Of a stretch of DNA of 64,000 nucleotides, positions 1 to 8,019 are shown one piece after another. The notes beneath the pieces were generated by a model that ran no database searches, was not told where the DNA came from, and worked only from the letters and a program-made list of their open reading frames with translations. Position 1 is the first letter of the stretch; the number at the start of each line of letters is the position of its first letter. Source of the stretch: Dyella sp. SG609 (GTDB taxonomy: Bacteria > Pseudomonadota > Gammaproteobacteria > Xanthomonadales > Rhodanobacteraceae); the NCBI RefSeq assembly GCF_012275375.1, contig NZ_JAAZQJ010000010.1, positions 107,597 to 171,596 on the forward strand. Direction: 5' to 3'. The position numbers were made by a program, and so were the translations under genes.

Positions 1-592
1 CGGCGTAGCGTGCGCCCGGCTCGGTCATCGCCTTGGCGTTGACGTCGGCGATGCGGCAGGCCAGCGAAACGGACTCGGAACCGGAGTTCAGGCACAGGTA
101 GCGCGCATACGGATTGCCGCCGCGGTGGCGGCCGAGCTCGCGGTCCAGCGCCTTGGCAAAGCGCATCTGCGAGACGTTCGGCGTCATCACGTTGGCCATC
201 ACCTGCGGACGGCTCATCGCCGTGCGGATCGCCTCGTTGTTGTGGCCGAAACCGAGCATGCCGTAGCCGCCGTTGTCGTGGATCACCGCGCCCTTCAGCG
301 TGACCACCCACGGGCCGCGCGCGGCGGCGGGCAGATAGCGGTTGATGCCGTCGTCGGGATAGAAATTGACGAAGCCCGCCTGCGCCACCTGCAGCTGCTC
401 GGCTTCGTCGAGCTTGAGGAAGTCGGCCAGCTCCGCGCGCAGCGCGCGATGCTGTTCGAGCGCTTCGCCGATGGCCTGCGCCAGTTCGGGGTGGCTGGCG
501 GCGAAGCGTTCGACGGTGGCGTCGTCCAGGCCGGTGGTCTGCGGCGCGCCGCCGAAATCGCGCAATTCGCGCAGCTGATCGATCACACCCAT
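1..592 (-). CDS. Class III PLP-dependent aminotransferase, 5' part (truncated by window edge)
   Basis: The gene reads leftward and runs off the window, so only about 197 N-terminal residues are visible. The start is the ATG at 592-590, preceded by a strong GAGGAGGA ribosome site. A roughly 75-residue leader region rich in Ala, Glu and Leu precedes the aminotransferase fold. The visible stretch includes the VIHDNGGYGMLGFGHNN segment and LNSGSESV, which in class III enzymes binds the PLP phosphate. The catalytic lysine lies outside the window. The class III assignment is by family pattern; the substrate (lysine, ornithine or another omega-amine) cannot be told from this part. A different class III enzyme lies at 48415-49824. 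Confidence 0.85.
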   Translation of the reverse strand, partial: MGVIDQLRELRDFGGAPQTTGLDDATVERFAASHPELAQAIGEALEQHRALRAELADFLKLDEAEQLQVAQAGFVNFYPDDGINRYLPAAARGPWVVTLKGAVIHDNGGYGMLGFGHNNEAIRTAMSRPQVMANVMTPNVSQMRFAKALDRELGRHRGGNPYARYLCLNSGSESVSLACRIADVNAKAMTEPGARYA

Positions 593-890
593 GATGACTC
601 CTCCTCAAGGTACGCAAGCGCCGTTGGGGATGGCGCTTCCTGCCAACATCGCGATGAATGCTTTGGCGGGAGCCGATGACGATCATCTTGCGGCGATCGG
701 AAACTCCCGCTCAGTCGAGCGCGCCGCGCATGTTTCTGCGCCAGCGATTCACCGAGGATAACCCGCCTTCGTCAGCGCCGTAACCCCGGGGGGAGGGGCC
801 GGATGACGGCTGTCACGTGCGCGGGCTGACGTTGGCGAATGCCCGCCAGCCCTTGCGATGCCTAGCATTCCGGGCAAAGGAGGGAAACCC
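593..890. promoter_or_regulatory. Divergent intergenic region between aminotransferase and ABC exporter operon
   Basis: This 298-bp gap separates two divergently transcribed units and should hold both promoters. A TAGCAT hexamer at 872-877 is a plausible -10 for the exporter operon; the same CCTAGCAT string occurs upstream of the cupin gene and of the YadA-like gene. No convincing -35 or operator was found, and no gene is visible here. Confidence 0.3.
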
Positions 891-1816
<926 letters not shown>

Positions 1817-1817
<1 letters not shown>

Positions 1818-2611
1818 TGAACGCCGTCTCTTCCGCCATGCCTGCCGCATCCGCCTCGCGCGAGATGGGTTTCAGCCGGGTGCTCGGCGCCTACCTGCAG
1901 GAAGCGCGCGCCGAATGCCTGCGCTATCTGCGCAACCCGGGCTTCATGATCCCGACCCTGATCCTGCCCACCGCGTTCTATCTGATGTTCGGCATTCTGA
2001 TCGGCCGCGCCAACGGTCCCGATGCACCGCGCTATCTGCTCGCCGCATATGGCACCTTCGGCGTGATGTCGCCTGGCCTGTTCGGCTTCGGCGTGGCCTT
2101 GTCGATGGAGCGCGACAACGGTCTGCTGACCTTGAAGCGCGCCTTGCCGATGCCGCCGGGCGCGTATCTGCTGGGCAAGGTGGTGATGTCGATTTTCGCG
2201 GCGGCGGTGGTGTCCTGCATCCTGGTGCTGCTGGCCACGCTGGTGGCCCATGTGCAGCTGTCGGCGGCGCAGACGGCCGGGCTGTTCGCCACCAACCTGT
2301 TCGGCGCGCTGCCGTTCTGCGCGATGGGCCTGATGCTGGGCATGTTCATCAAGGGCACCGGCGGGCCTGGCATCGTCAACCTGATCTACCTGCCGATGGC
2401 TTTCATGTCGGGCCTGTGGTTTCCGCTGTCGCTGATGCCCAAGGCGGTGCAGCAGATCGCGCTGGTGCTGCCGCCGTATCACCTCAACCAGGTGGCGCTG
2501 AACGTGGTAGGGCTGGGGCAGGAACCGGTGTGGCCGCACGTGGCGGCGCTGGCGGCCTTCACGGCGGTGTTCCTGGCCATCGCCGTGCGCCGCCTGCGGC
2601 GCCACGGTTGA
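1817..2611 (+). CDS. ABC-2 type exporter permease
   Basis: This 264-residue integral membrane protein is the channel partner of the preceding ATPase. After a short soluble N-terminus (to about residue 40) it shows about six hydrophobic spans, with a conserved-looking LPMAFMSGLWFPLSLMPK loop near residue 200, as in ABC-2 permeases. Its start overlaps the ATPase stop by 4 nt, so the two are translationally coupled. It is followed 93 nt later by the sensor kinase genes, consistent with one operon. Confidence 0.9.
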
Positions 2612-2704
2612 AGTAGCATGCGAAGGGCTGCGCAACCGCCGGTTGCGCAGCCGGATGCCATGAAGACGTTCGTTGTCACGCGACCTGCGGGGAGGGTCAC
2701 CGCC

Positions 2705-3892
2705 ATGCTCCAACTGCTCCGCTCCTGGCTGACGCCGGCGCCGGATTCGCGCGTCGCCGCGATCCAGCGCCAGGGCAAGTCGGTGTGGGCCGAGGGCGTG
2801 CACCTGCTGTGGTCGGTGTGGGTGTTCATCACGCCGGCCATGGGCAGCCACTACGACCTCCGGTGGGTGCTGCTGACCCTGCTGTCGTATCCGCTGTTCC
2901 TGCTGATGTTCGCCAAGTCGATGCTCGCCTCGCGCCGGGTCGCCCCGCGCTACGCGCTCGGGCTGGTGGCGATGAGCATCGCGCTGGCGCCGTGGTACCC
3001 CAGCGGCATGGCGTATTTCATCTACGGCTGCGTGTCGTACAGCATGGCCAGCGCCAAGCGGGTGGGGCCGCTGCTGCTGCGCCTGATGCTGGTCAACGTG
3101 GTCTATGTCGCGGTGGCCAGCACCGTGGGTTATCCGTGGCAGGCGCTGGTGTCGGTGCCGTGCATGACCATCATCATCGCCATCATCACCCACGTCGAAC
3201 GCATCGCGCACGAGAAGGACGCAGCGCTCAAGCTGTCGCAGGAAGAAGTGCGCCGGCTGGCCGCCACCGCCGAACGCGAGCGCATCGGCCGCGACCTGCA
3301 CGACCTGCTCGGGCATACGCTTTCGCTGATCACGCTGAAGCTGGAGCTGTCGCGCAAGCTGTTCGACCGCGATGCGGACGCGGCCAAGCGCGAAGTAGCG
3401 GAAGCCGAGCGCGTCGCGCGCCATGCCCTGGCCGAAGTGCGCTCAGCGGTCACCGGCATCCGCGCCACCGACCTGGCCGCGGAACTGGCCTCGGCGCGCC
3501 TGCTGCTGGAGTCCTCCCGCGTGCACCTGGATTACGTGGCGCCGCCGGCCGATCTGCCGACGGAGATCGAGCGCGGCCTGTCGCTGGTCCTGCGCGAGGC
3601 GGCCACCAATATCGCCCGGCATGCGCATGCGAGCAAGGCGCGGATCGAGTTCGAACGCGACGCCTACACCTTGCGCCTGCGCGTGAGCGACGACGGCCGC
3701 GGCGGCGTGGGCGAGGACGGCAACGGCCTGTGCGGCATGCGCGAGCGCGTGCGCGCGCTGGCCGGGCATCTGACCATCGAATCGCCGCGCGGCCGCGGTA
3801 CCGTGCTGCTGGTCACCGTGCCCCTGCCGCAGCCGAAGCTGCTGCCCACCGCCGCGCCGGAAACGGCGCCGCGCCAGCCGACGCGCGTGTGA
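2705..3892 (+). CDS. DesK-type sensor histidine kinase (first of tandem pair)
   Basis: This is a membrane sensor kinase of the HPK7/DesK class, about 395 residues. Residues 30-165 hold several hydrophobic spans. The dimerisation box is RERIGRDLHDLLGH with the phospho-accepting His199. The ATPase has an N-box centred on Asn302 (TNIARHAHA), a DDGRGG segment (329-334) and GNGLCGMRERV. The ATG at 2705 is preferred because GGGGAGG lies just upstream; in-frame ATGs at 2618 and 2660 are alternatives. The stop overlaps the next gene's start as TGATG. It should phosphorylate the regulator at 5049-5651. The stimulus is unknown, although DesK of Bacillus senses membrane fluidity. Confidence 0.9.
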   Translation: MLQLLRSWLTPAPDSRVAAIQRQGKSVWAEGVHLLWSVWVFITPAMGSHYDLRWVLLTLLSYPLFLLMFAKSMLASRRVAPRYALGLVAMSIALAPWYPSGMAYFIYGCVSYSMASAKRVGPLLLRLMLVNVVYVAVASTVGYPWQALVSVPCMTIIIAIITHVERIAHEKDAALKLSQEEVRRLAATAERERIGRDLHDLLGHTLSLITLKLELSRKLFDRDADAAKREVAEAERVARHALAEVRSAVTGIRATDLAAELASARLLLESSRVHLDYVAPPADLPTEIERGLSLVLREAATNIARHAHASKARIEFERDAYTLRLRVSDDGRGGVGEDGNGLCGMRERVRALAGHLTIESPRGRGTVLLVTVPLPQPKLLPTAAPETAPRQPTRV

Positions 3893-5048
3893 TGCGCCTG
3901 CCGTTCCAGCCCGCGCCGGATTCGCTGTACGTGCAGCTGCGCTCGCCGGTATTCATCGCGCGCTCGGCGCTGGGCCAGGCGGCGTGGATCGTGATGCTGC
4001 CGCTGATCCCGCTGGGCCTGCTGGGCTTCGCCTGGTCGTGGTTCGCGCCCACGCTGCTGAGCGTGCTGGTCTTTCTCTATCTGCACCTGCACGTGTATTT
4101 CGGGCCGCCGCAGCGCCTGTCCTGGTACGTGGCGGGCATGGCGGCGATGGGGCTGGGCCTGTGGATGGTCAATCCCATGGGCTTCGGCTATGTGATCACC
4201 GCCTGCACGGCCTTGTCGGCCACGCCGAACTTCCGCCTGTGGCTGCGCGGCGTCGCGCTGTTGACCGTGCTGTCCATGACGATGGCGTGGCTATGGGTGG
4301 ATGCACCGCTGTGGATCATGCTGGTGGTGGTCGTGGCCGGCGTGCTCGGCGGCCTCAGCAACTTTCACTACATCAACAACCTGCGCAAGGACGCCGACCT
4401 GCGCCTGTCGCAGATCGAAGTACGCCGCCTGGCCACCCTGGCCGAGCGCGAACGCATCGGCCGCGACCTGCACGACCTGCTCGGCCATACCTTGTCGCTG
4501 GTGGCGATCAAGTCCGAGCTGGCGCGCCGCCTGGCGCTGGAAGATCCGCCGCGCGCCCAGCAGGAAATGAGCGAAGTGGAGCGCGTCGCGCGCCACGCGC
4601 TGGCCGAAGTGCGCGCGGCCGTCACCGGCATGCGCCGCAGCGACCTGGCCTCGGAAATCATTTCCGCGCGGCTGATGCTGGAAGCCTCCGGCGTCAGCTT
4701 CGAAGGCGAGTGGCCGGAAGGCATCGCGCTGCCTGCCGCCGTCGAGGCGCCGCTGTCCCTGGTGCTGCGCGAGGCGGTCACCAATATCCATCGCCACGCC
4801 CGCGCCACCGCGGCGAGCGTGCGTTTCGTCCATGACAAGGCAAGGTTCCAGATGCAGATCAGCGACAACGGTTGCGGCGGACTCGCCGCGCACGGCAACG
4901 GCGTCAGCGGCATGCGCGAGCGCGTGCGGTCACTGGGCGGCAGCCTGGAGATCGACTCGCCGCGGCGGCACGGCACCACCTTGCGCATCGACGTGCCGCT
5001 GGCGAAAGCCGCCGTGGCCGCCCCGCGGGGCCTGCCGGAGGGCGCCGC

Positions 5049-5052
<4 letters not shown>
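3892..5052 (+). CDS. DesK-type sensor histidine kinase (second of tandem pair)
   Basis: This 386-residue paralogue of the preceding kinase has the same layout: five or six membrane spans to about residue 155, then RERIGRDLHDLLGH with His194, an N-box in REAVTNIHRHARA, and DNGCGG followed by GNGVSGMRERV. The catalytic halves of the two kinases are nearly colinear while the membrane halves differ, suggesting duplication followed by divergence of sensing. It overlaps the upstream kinase by one base and the downstream regulator by four (ATGA). Both kinases look complete, so neither is an obvious pseudogene. Confidence 0.9.
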
Positions 5053-5651
<599 letters not shown>

Positions 5652-5653
5652 GA

Positions 5654-5692
5654 ATTATTCGTACGCATTAAAAAAGTGCTTGCACGAATAAT
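5654..5692. promoter_or_regulatory. 9-bp perfect inverted repeat, probable operator
   Basis: ATTATTCGT (5654-5662) and its exact complement ACGAATAAT (5684-5692) are centred 30 bp apart, about three helical turns, so both half sites face the same side of the DNA. The right half overlaps the -35 hexamer of the promoter at 5680-5708, a position where a bound dimer would repress. The AT-rich block stands out from its GC-rich surroundings. There is no U-tract, so a terminator for the upstream regulator gene is less likely. Confidence 0.5.
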
Positions 5693-5708
5693 CTTGCTCG
5701 CGTAATGT
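5680..5708 (+). promoter_or_regulatory. Sigma-70-type promoter of the RNA-repair locus leader
   Basis: TTGCAC (5680-5685) and TAATGT (5703-5708) are separated by exactly 17 bp. Initiation would fall near 5715, about 49 nt upstream of the small ORF at 5764. It is the best-looking promoter between the response regulator and the slipin gene. Confidence 0.6.
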
Positions 5709-5763
5709 TCGCGCCTCGCCAATACCGGCGACAAGCATTAACTGAAAAGGCCAGGATCAAACC

Positions 5764-5865
5764 ATGTCGTTCCACGTCATTCACCGCCAGCTGCCCTCGC
5801 GCGATCGCCGCGGCGCGCTGCCGTGCGTGCGGACGAAGGAAGGCCGTTTCATCCACACCGACTGA
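5764..5865 (+). CDS. 33-codon small ORF or leader peptide
   Basis: ATG at 5764 opens a 33-residue frame (MSFHVIHRQLPSRDRR... ending RFIHTD) with CCAGGA upstream at suitable spacing. The peptide is basic (six Arg, one Lys, three His) and has no signal or membrane segment. It lies between a good promoter and two strong hairpins, the second a typical terminator, so it is either a free-standing small protein gene or the leader peptide of an attenuator controlling the tRNA-like/slipin/rtcB genes. I do not recognise it. Translation is inferred only from start, ribosome site and position. Confidence 0.4.
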   Translation: MSFHVIHRQLPSRDRRGALPCVRTKEGRFIHTD

Positions 5866-5879
5866 TCCCACGCTTGCGC

Positions 5880-5902
5880 GGAGATCGGTCACCCCGATCT
5901 CC
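5880..5902 (+). other. 9-bp hairpin after small ORF
   Basis: GGAGATCGG (5880-5888) pairs perfectly with CCGATCTCC (5894-5902) around a 5-nt loop. It begins 15 nt after the small ORF stop and ends 13 nt before the terminator stem. There is no U-tract, so it may act as an anti-terminator partner or a stability element. Confidence 0.5.
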
Positions 5903-5914
5903 CGAGGCAAGGCG

Positions 5915-5951
5915 AACGCCCTCGGGTCCATACCCGGGGGCGTTTTGTTTT
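5915..5951 (+). terminator. Rho-independent terminator or attenuator upstream of tRNA-like genes
   Basis: A 13-bp stem (5915-5927 with 5932-5944, one T-G wobble, CCAT loop) runs into TTTTGTTTT. It would end transcription from the promoter at 5680. Downstream genes need either read-through or a second promoter. Confidence 0.8.
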
Positions 5952-5973
5952 CGGCGTTCGCAAGGAAGCGTTC

Positions 5974-6027
5974 ATGCACCGAAAGGTGATGACGGCACTG
6001 ATCATCGGAAGACCACTTCCGCCCTGA
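5974..6027 (+). CDS. Possible 17-codon micro-ORF
   Basis: ATG at 5974 follows AAGGAA at ideal distance and encodes only MHRKVMTALIIGRPLPP before TGA. It starts 23 nt after the terminator. Such a short frame can arise by chance; the ribosome site is the sole support. If real it would be a second leader peptide for the tRNA-like/slipin/rtcB transcript. Confidence 0.2.
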   Translation: MHRKVMTALIIGRPLPP

Positions 6028-6300
6028 AGCATCCGGCCGCGCCCCGGCCGAGGCAGGGGCGGCCGCGAGCGGCGCTCAGGATGCGCTGTGCCTTGATGCT
6101 TCGGCACGGGCGGACGGGTGATCGGCAAGGTCTCAACAGCATTCGGGTGCGTGGCACCCACACGCATGACCGGTTGGCGACAGCCGGCCATACGAAGCAT
6201 CGCCACGACAGGCTCCAGCGGTACGGGTTCCAAGCCCCGTCCGGTGCGCGCGGCTATGCCGGCAGCGTATGCCGGGCCTGCACGTTCGGTGTTTCGCAAA
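6028..6300. other. Non-coding stretch upstream of tandem tRNA-like genes
   Basis: No convincing gene. It holds a strong GC hairpin (about 6034-6064), GGGTGC/GCACCC around GTG (6145-6159) and CCGGCA/TGCCGG (6259-6275). An ACGGG...CCCGT arm near 6223-6240 resembles a T-arm with a TTCCAAG loop, but no complete cloverleaf could be drawn. No good sigma-54 site was found: TGGCAC at 6152 lacks a correctly spaced -12 GC. Confidence 0.4.
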
Positions 6301-6369
6301 GACGTTAGCTCAGTCGGGTAGAGCAGTGGCTTCGGTTGCCATGTGACACCGGTTCGAATCCGGTACGTC
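6301..6369 (+). tRNA. tRNA-like RNA 1, nominal anticodon CGG, short acceptor stem, no CCA
   Basis: A full cloverleaf can be drawn. Acceptor GACGT/ACGTC has only 5 bp (6301-6305 with 6365-6369). U8 A9 follow; D-stem GCTC/GAGC (6308-6311, 6321-6324) has a 9-nt loop containing GGG. Anticodon stem GTGGC/GCCAT (6326-6330, 6338-6342) holds loop TTCGGTT, so CGG (Pro) with U33 present. The variable loop is GTGAC. T-stem ACCGG/CCGGT carries the canonical TTCGAAT loop (6353-6359). Bases outside the 5-bp acceptor (AA, GC) do not pair, and no CCA is encoded. The next tRNA-like gene starts 5 nt later. A working tRNA-Pro is unlikely; a tRNA mimic tied to the RtcB locus is more plausible. Confidence 0.7.
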
Positions 6370-6374
6370 GCTGA

Positions 6375-6450
6375 TTTGGATAGCTCAGTCGGGATAGAGC
6401 ACTGACAACAGATGTCGGTAGTCGCGGGTTCGAATCCCGCTCCAAAACCA
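6375..6450 (+). tRNA. tRNA-like RNA 2 with encoded CCA, 6-bp acceptor and no U33
   Basis: Acceptor TTTGGA/TCCAAA has 6 bp (6375-6380, 6441-6446), followed by A6447 and an encoded CCA (6448-6450). U8 A9 are present. D-stem GCTC/GAGC (6383-6386, 6397-6400) has a 10-nt loop. Anticodon stem CTGAC/GTCGG (6402-6406, 6414-6418) closes loop AACAGAT, nominal anticodon CAG, but position 33 is A instead of the near-universal U. An alternative fold adds an A-T pair and leaves a 5-nt loop. The variable loop is TAGTC; T-arm GCGGG-TTCGAAT-CCCGC is perfect. The 5' half resembles tRNA-Phe. The missing U33 argues against decoding on the ribosome; the CCA argues for a mature, tRNA-sized product. Confidence 0.7.
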
Positions 6451-6713
6451 CGGGAGCGCAAGCTCCCTCACCAGGAAGCGCCCCGCGCGGCGCGGATGGT
6501 TTCATCAAGGACGATGAGCCATCGGCGCCGCAGCGCCAGCCACGCCGGACCGTCGTCCCGATAACGGGCCGATGGCCGCCGGCAAGCGGCCGGTTCGCCG
6601 TGCCGCGGACGGTGTCCGTCGCCCCGAAGGAGGCGCGACGGTCCCGCGTCGCCAGCGCCAGGGGTGCTTCCACCCTATTAATGACATCGGCCATGAAAAG
6701 GTTTATGGCCGAT
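6451..6713 (+). ncRNA. Structured leader: six successive hairpins before slipin
   Basis: Directly after the CCA of tRNA-like 2 come: GGGAGC-GCAA-GCTCCC (6452-6467, GNRA loop); a long imperfect stem 6487-6531 of about 17 bp with a G-G mismatch and a TT/G internal loop; GGCCGC/GCGGCC (6574-6591); CCGTCGC/GCGACGG (6616-6641); GGGTG/CACCC (6662-6675); and ATCGGCCAT/ATGGCCGAT (6686-6713, perfect 9 bp). None ends in a U-tract. Together they suggest a folded untranslated RNA, either the slipin 5' leader or a separate non-coding RNA. I recognise no Rfam-type consensus. Confidence 0.45.
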
Positions 6714-6840
6714 TATCCCGCGAGGGAGGGCTTTCTACGCCCCGCGGATTATCAAACAGGATTTTCGCGCGCCCCGGTCCGTCCGTGCGAAAGGCATTAA
6801 TCGAAGGCGGCCCGCATTAAGGGATAAAGGAGTCATTCCC

Positions 6841-7965
6841 ATGTTCTGGATCAAGCAAATCGTGGTCGGCGACGGCGAGCGCGGTTTGCTGTACCGCAAC
6901 CGTCGACTGCAGCGCGTGCTCGCCCCGGGCCTGTACCGCTGTTTCGATCCGCTCAACCGTGTAGCCGTGGTGCTGCACAACGTGGCGCGGGCCGAATACG
7001 CCGGCAGCGACGCCGAGGTGCTGATGGCGGGGATGGATACGCGGCTGGCGCCGCGCTTCCTGATCGCCGACGTCGGCGTGGACCAGGTCGGCCTGGTGCT
7101 GAAGAACGGCAAGCTGGAAGACGTACTCGCGCCGGGTACCCGCAAGCTGTACTGGAAAGAGCTGGTGCCGGTGGAACTGCGCCTGGTGCCGCTGGCGGGG
7201 ACGCTGGAAGTGCCAGCCGACGTGGCCAACCGTCTGCGCCAGCTCGGCGTGCTGTCGAAAATCGCCCTGGTGGTGGAGGTGCCGGCGGAATCGGCGGGCC
7301 TGTTGTTCCTGGACGGCAAGCTGGTGCGCACGCTGGCGCCGGGCAGCTACGCGTTCTGGCAGTTCAGGAAGAACGTGGCCGCCGAGGTGATCGAGCTGCG
7401 CGTGCAATCGTTGGAAGTGTCGGGCCAGGAACTGCTGACCCGCGACAAGGTGAGCCTGCGCGTGAACCTGGCCGCCAGCCTGCGCGTGACCGACCCGGTC
7501 GCCGCGCGTACCAAGGTGGCCAAGTACGGCGACTACATCTATCGCGAGCTGCAGTACGGGCTGCGCAAGGCGGTGTCGTCCAAGACGCTGGACGAGCTGC
7601 TCGGCGACAAGGCCTCGCTCGACGCCGATATCTTCGCCTACGTGTACAGCCGCGTGGCCGAGCTGGGCGTGGAAGTGCTGGGCGTCGGCATCAAGGACGT
7701 GATCCTGCCGGGCGAGATGAAGGACATCCTCAACAGCGTGGTGCAGGCGGAGAAGGCGGCCCAGGCCAATGTGATCCGCCGCCGCGAGGAGGCGAACGCC
7801 ACGCGTTCCCTGCTCAATACCGCCAGGCTGATCGAGGAAAGCCCGGTGTTGATGCGCCTGAAAGAACTGGAGGCGCTGGAGAAGGTCACCGAGAAGATCG
7901 ACAAGCTGACCGTGTTCGGCGGCCTGGATGGCGTGCTGAAACAGCTGGTGACCCTCAAGGAGTAA
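6841..7965 (+). CDS. Slipin-family (SPFH/band 7) protein with triplicated N-terminal module
   Basis: A 374-residue SPFH-domain protein with ribosome site AAAGGAG. Unlike typical slipins it lacks an N-terminal membrane hairpin. Instead, three copies of a motif of form xxxGLLxxxGKLxRxLAPG occur at about 12-30, 81-99 and 150-168, spaced 69 residues apart. The single SPFH core follows (about 185-330: LTRDKVSLRVNLAASLRV, then VGIKDVILPGEMKDILN), and then an Ala/Arg/Glu-rich helix. SPFH proteins form membrane-associated oligomeric assemblies. The gene lies 54 nt upstream of rtcB; slipin-RtcB pairs are known in bacteria, but the role of slipin there is not settled. Confidence 0.88.
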   Translation: MFWIKQIVVGDGERGLLYRNRRLQRVLAPGLYRCFDPLNRVAVVLHNVARAEYAGSDAEVLMAGMDTRLAPRFLIADVGVDQVGLVLKNGKLEDVLAPGTRKLYWKELVPVELRLVPLAGTLEVPADVANRLRQLGVLSKIALVVEVPAESAGLLFLDGKLVRTLAPGSYAFWQFRKNVAAEVIELRVQSLEVSGQELLTRDKVSLRVNLAASLRVTDPVAARTKVAKYGDYIYRELQYGLRKAVSSKTLDELLGDKASLDADIFAYVYSRVAELGVEVLGVGIKDVILPGEMKDILNSVVQAEKAAQANVIRRREEANATRSLLNTARLIEESPVLMRLKELEALEKVTEKIDKLTVFGGLDGVLKQLVTLKE

Positions 7966-7971
7966 AACAGT

Positions 7972-7999
7972 CGCTGCGGCGGAAGGAATCGCCGCAGCG
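7972..7999 (+). other. Perfect 10-bp hairpin between slipin and rtcB
   Basis: CGCTGCGGCG (7972-7981) pairs exactly with CGCCGCAGCG (7990-7999) around an 8-nt purine-rich loop. No U-tract follows, so termination is unlikely. It may be an mRNA processing or stability site that sets the slipin to RtcB ratio. Confidence 0.55.
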
Positions 8000-8019
8000 G
8001 CCCTTAAGGAACGACAAGC

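Noticed and set aside
6152..6167. Possible sigma-54 promoter (TGGCAC) upstream of the tRNA-like genes, as in RtcR-controlled rtcB operons
   Set aside because: The -12 GC is one base too close to the -24 GG, and TGGCAC is part of a GGGTGC/GCACCC hairpin.
6190..6245. A third tRNA-like element suggested by an ACGGG-TTCCAAG-CCCGT arm
   Set aside because: The loop departs from the T-loop consensus, and no matching D-arm, anticodon arm or acceptor stem could be drawn.
6301..6369. Ordinary tRNA-Pro(CGG)
   Set aside because: Only 5 acceptor pairs, no CCA, loop position 37 is U where tRNA-Pro has G, and the context is an rtcB locus.
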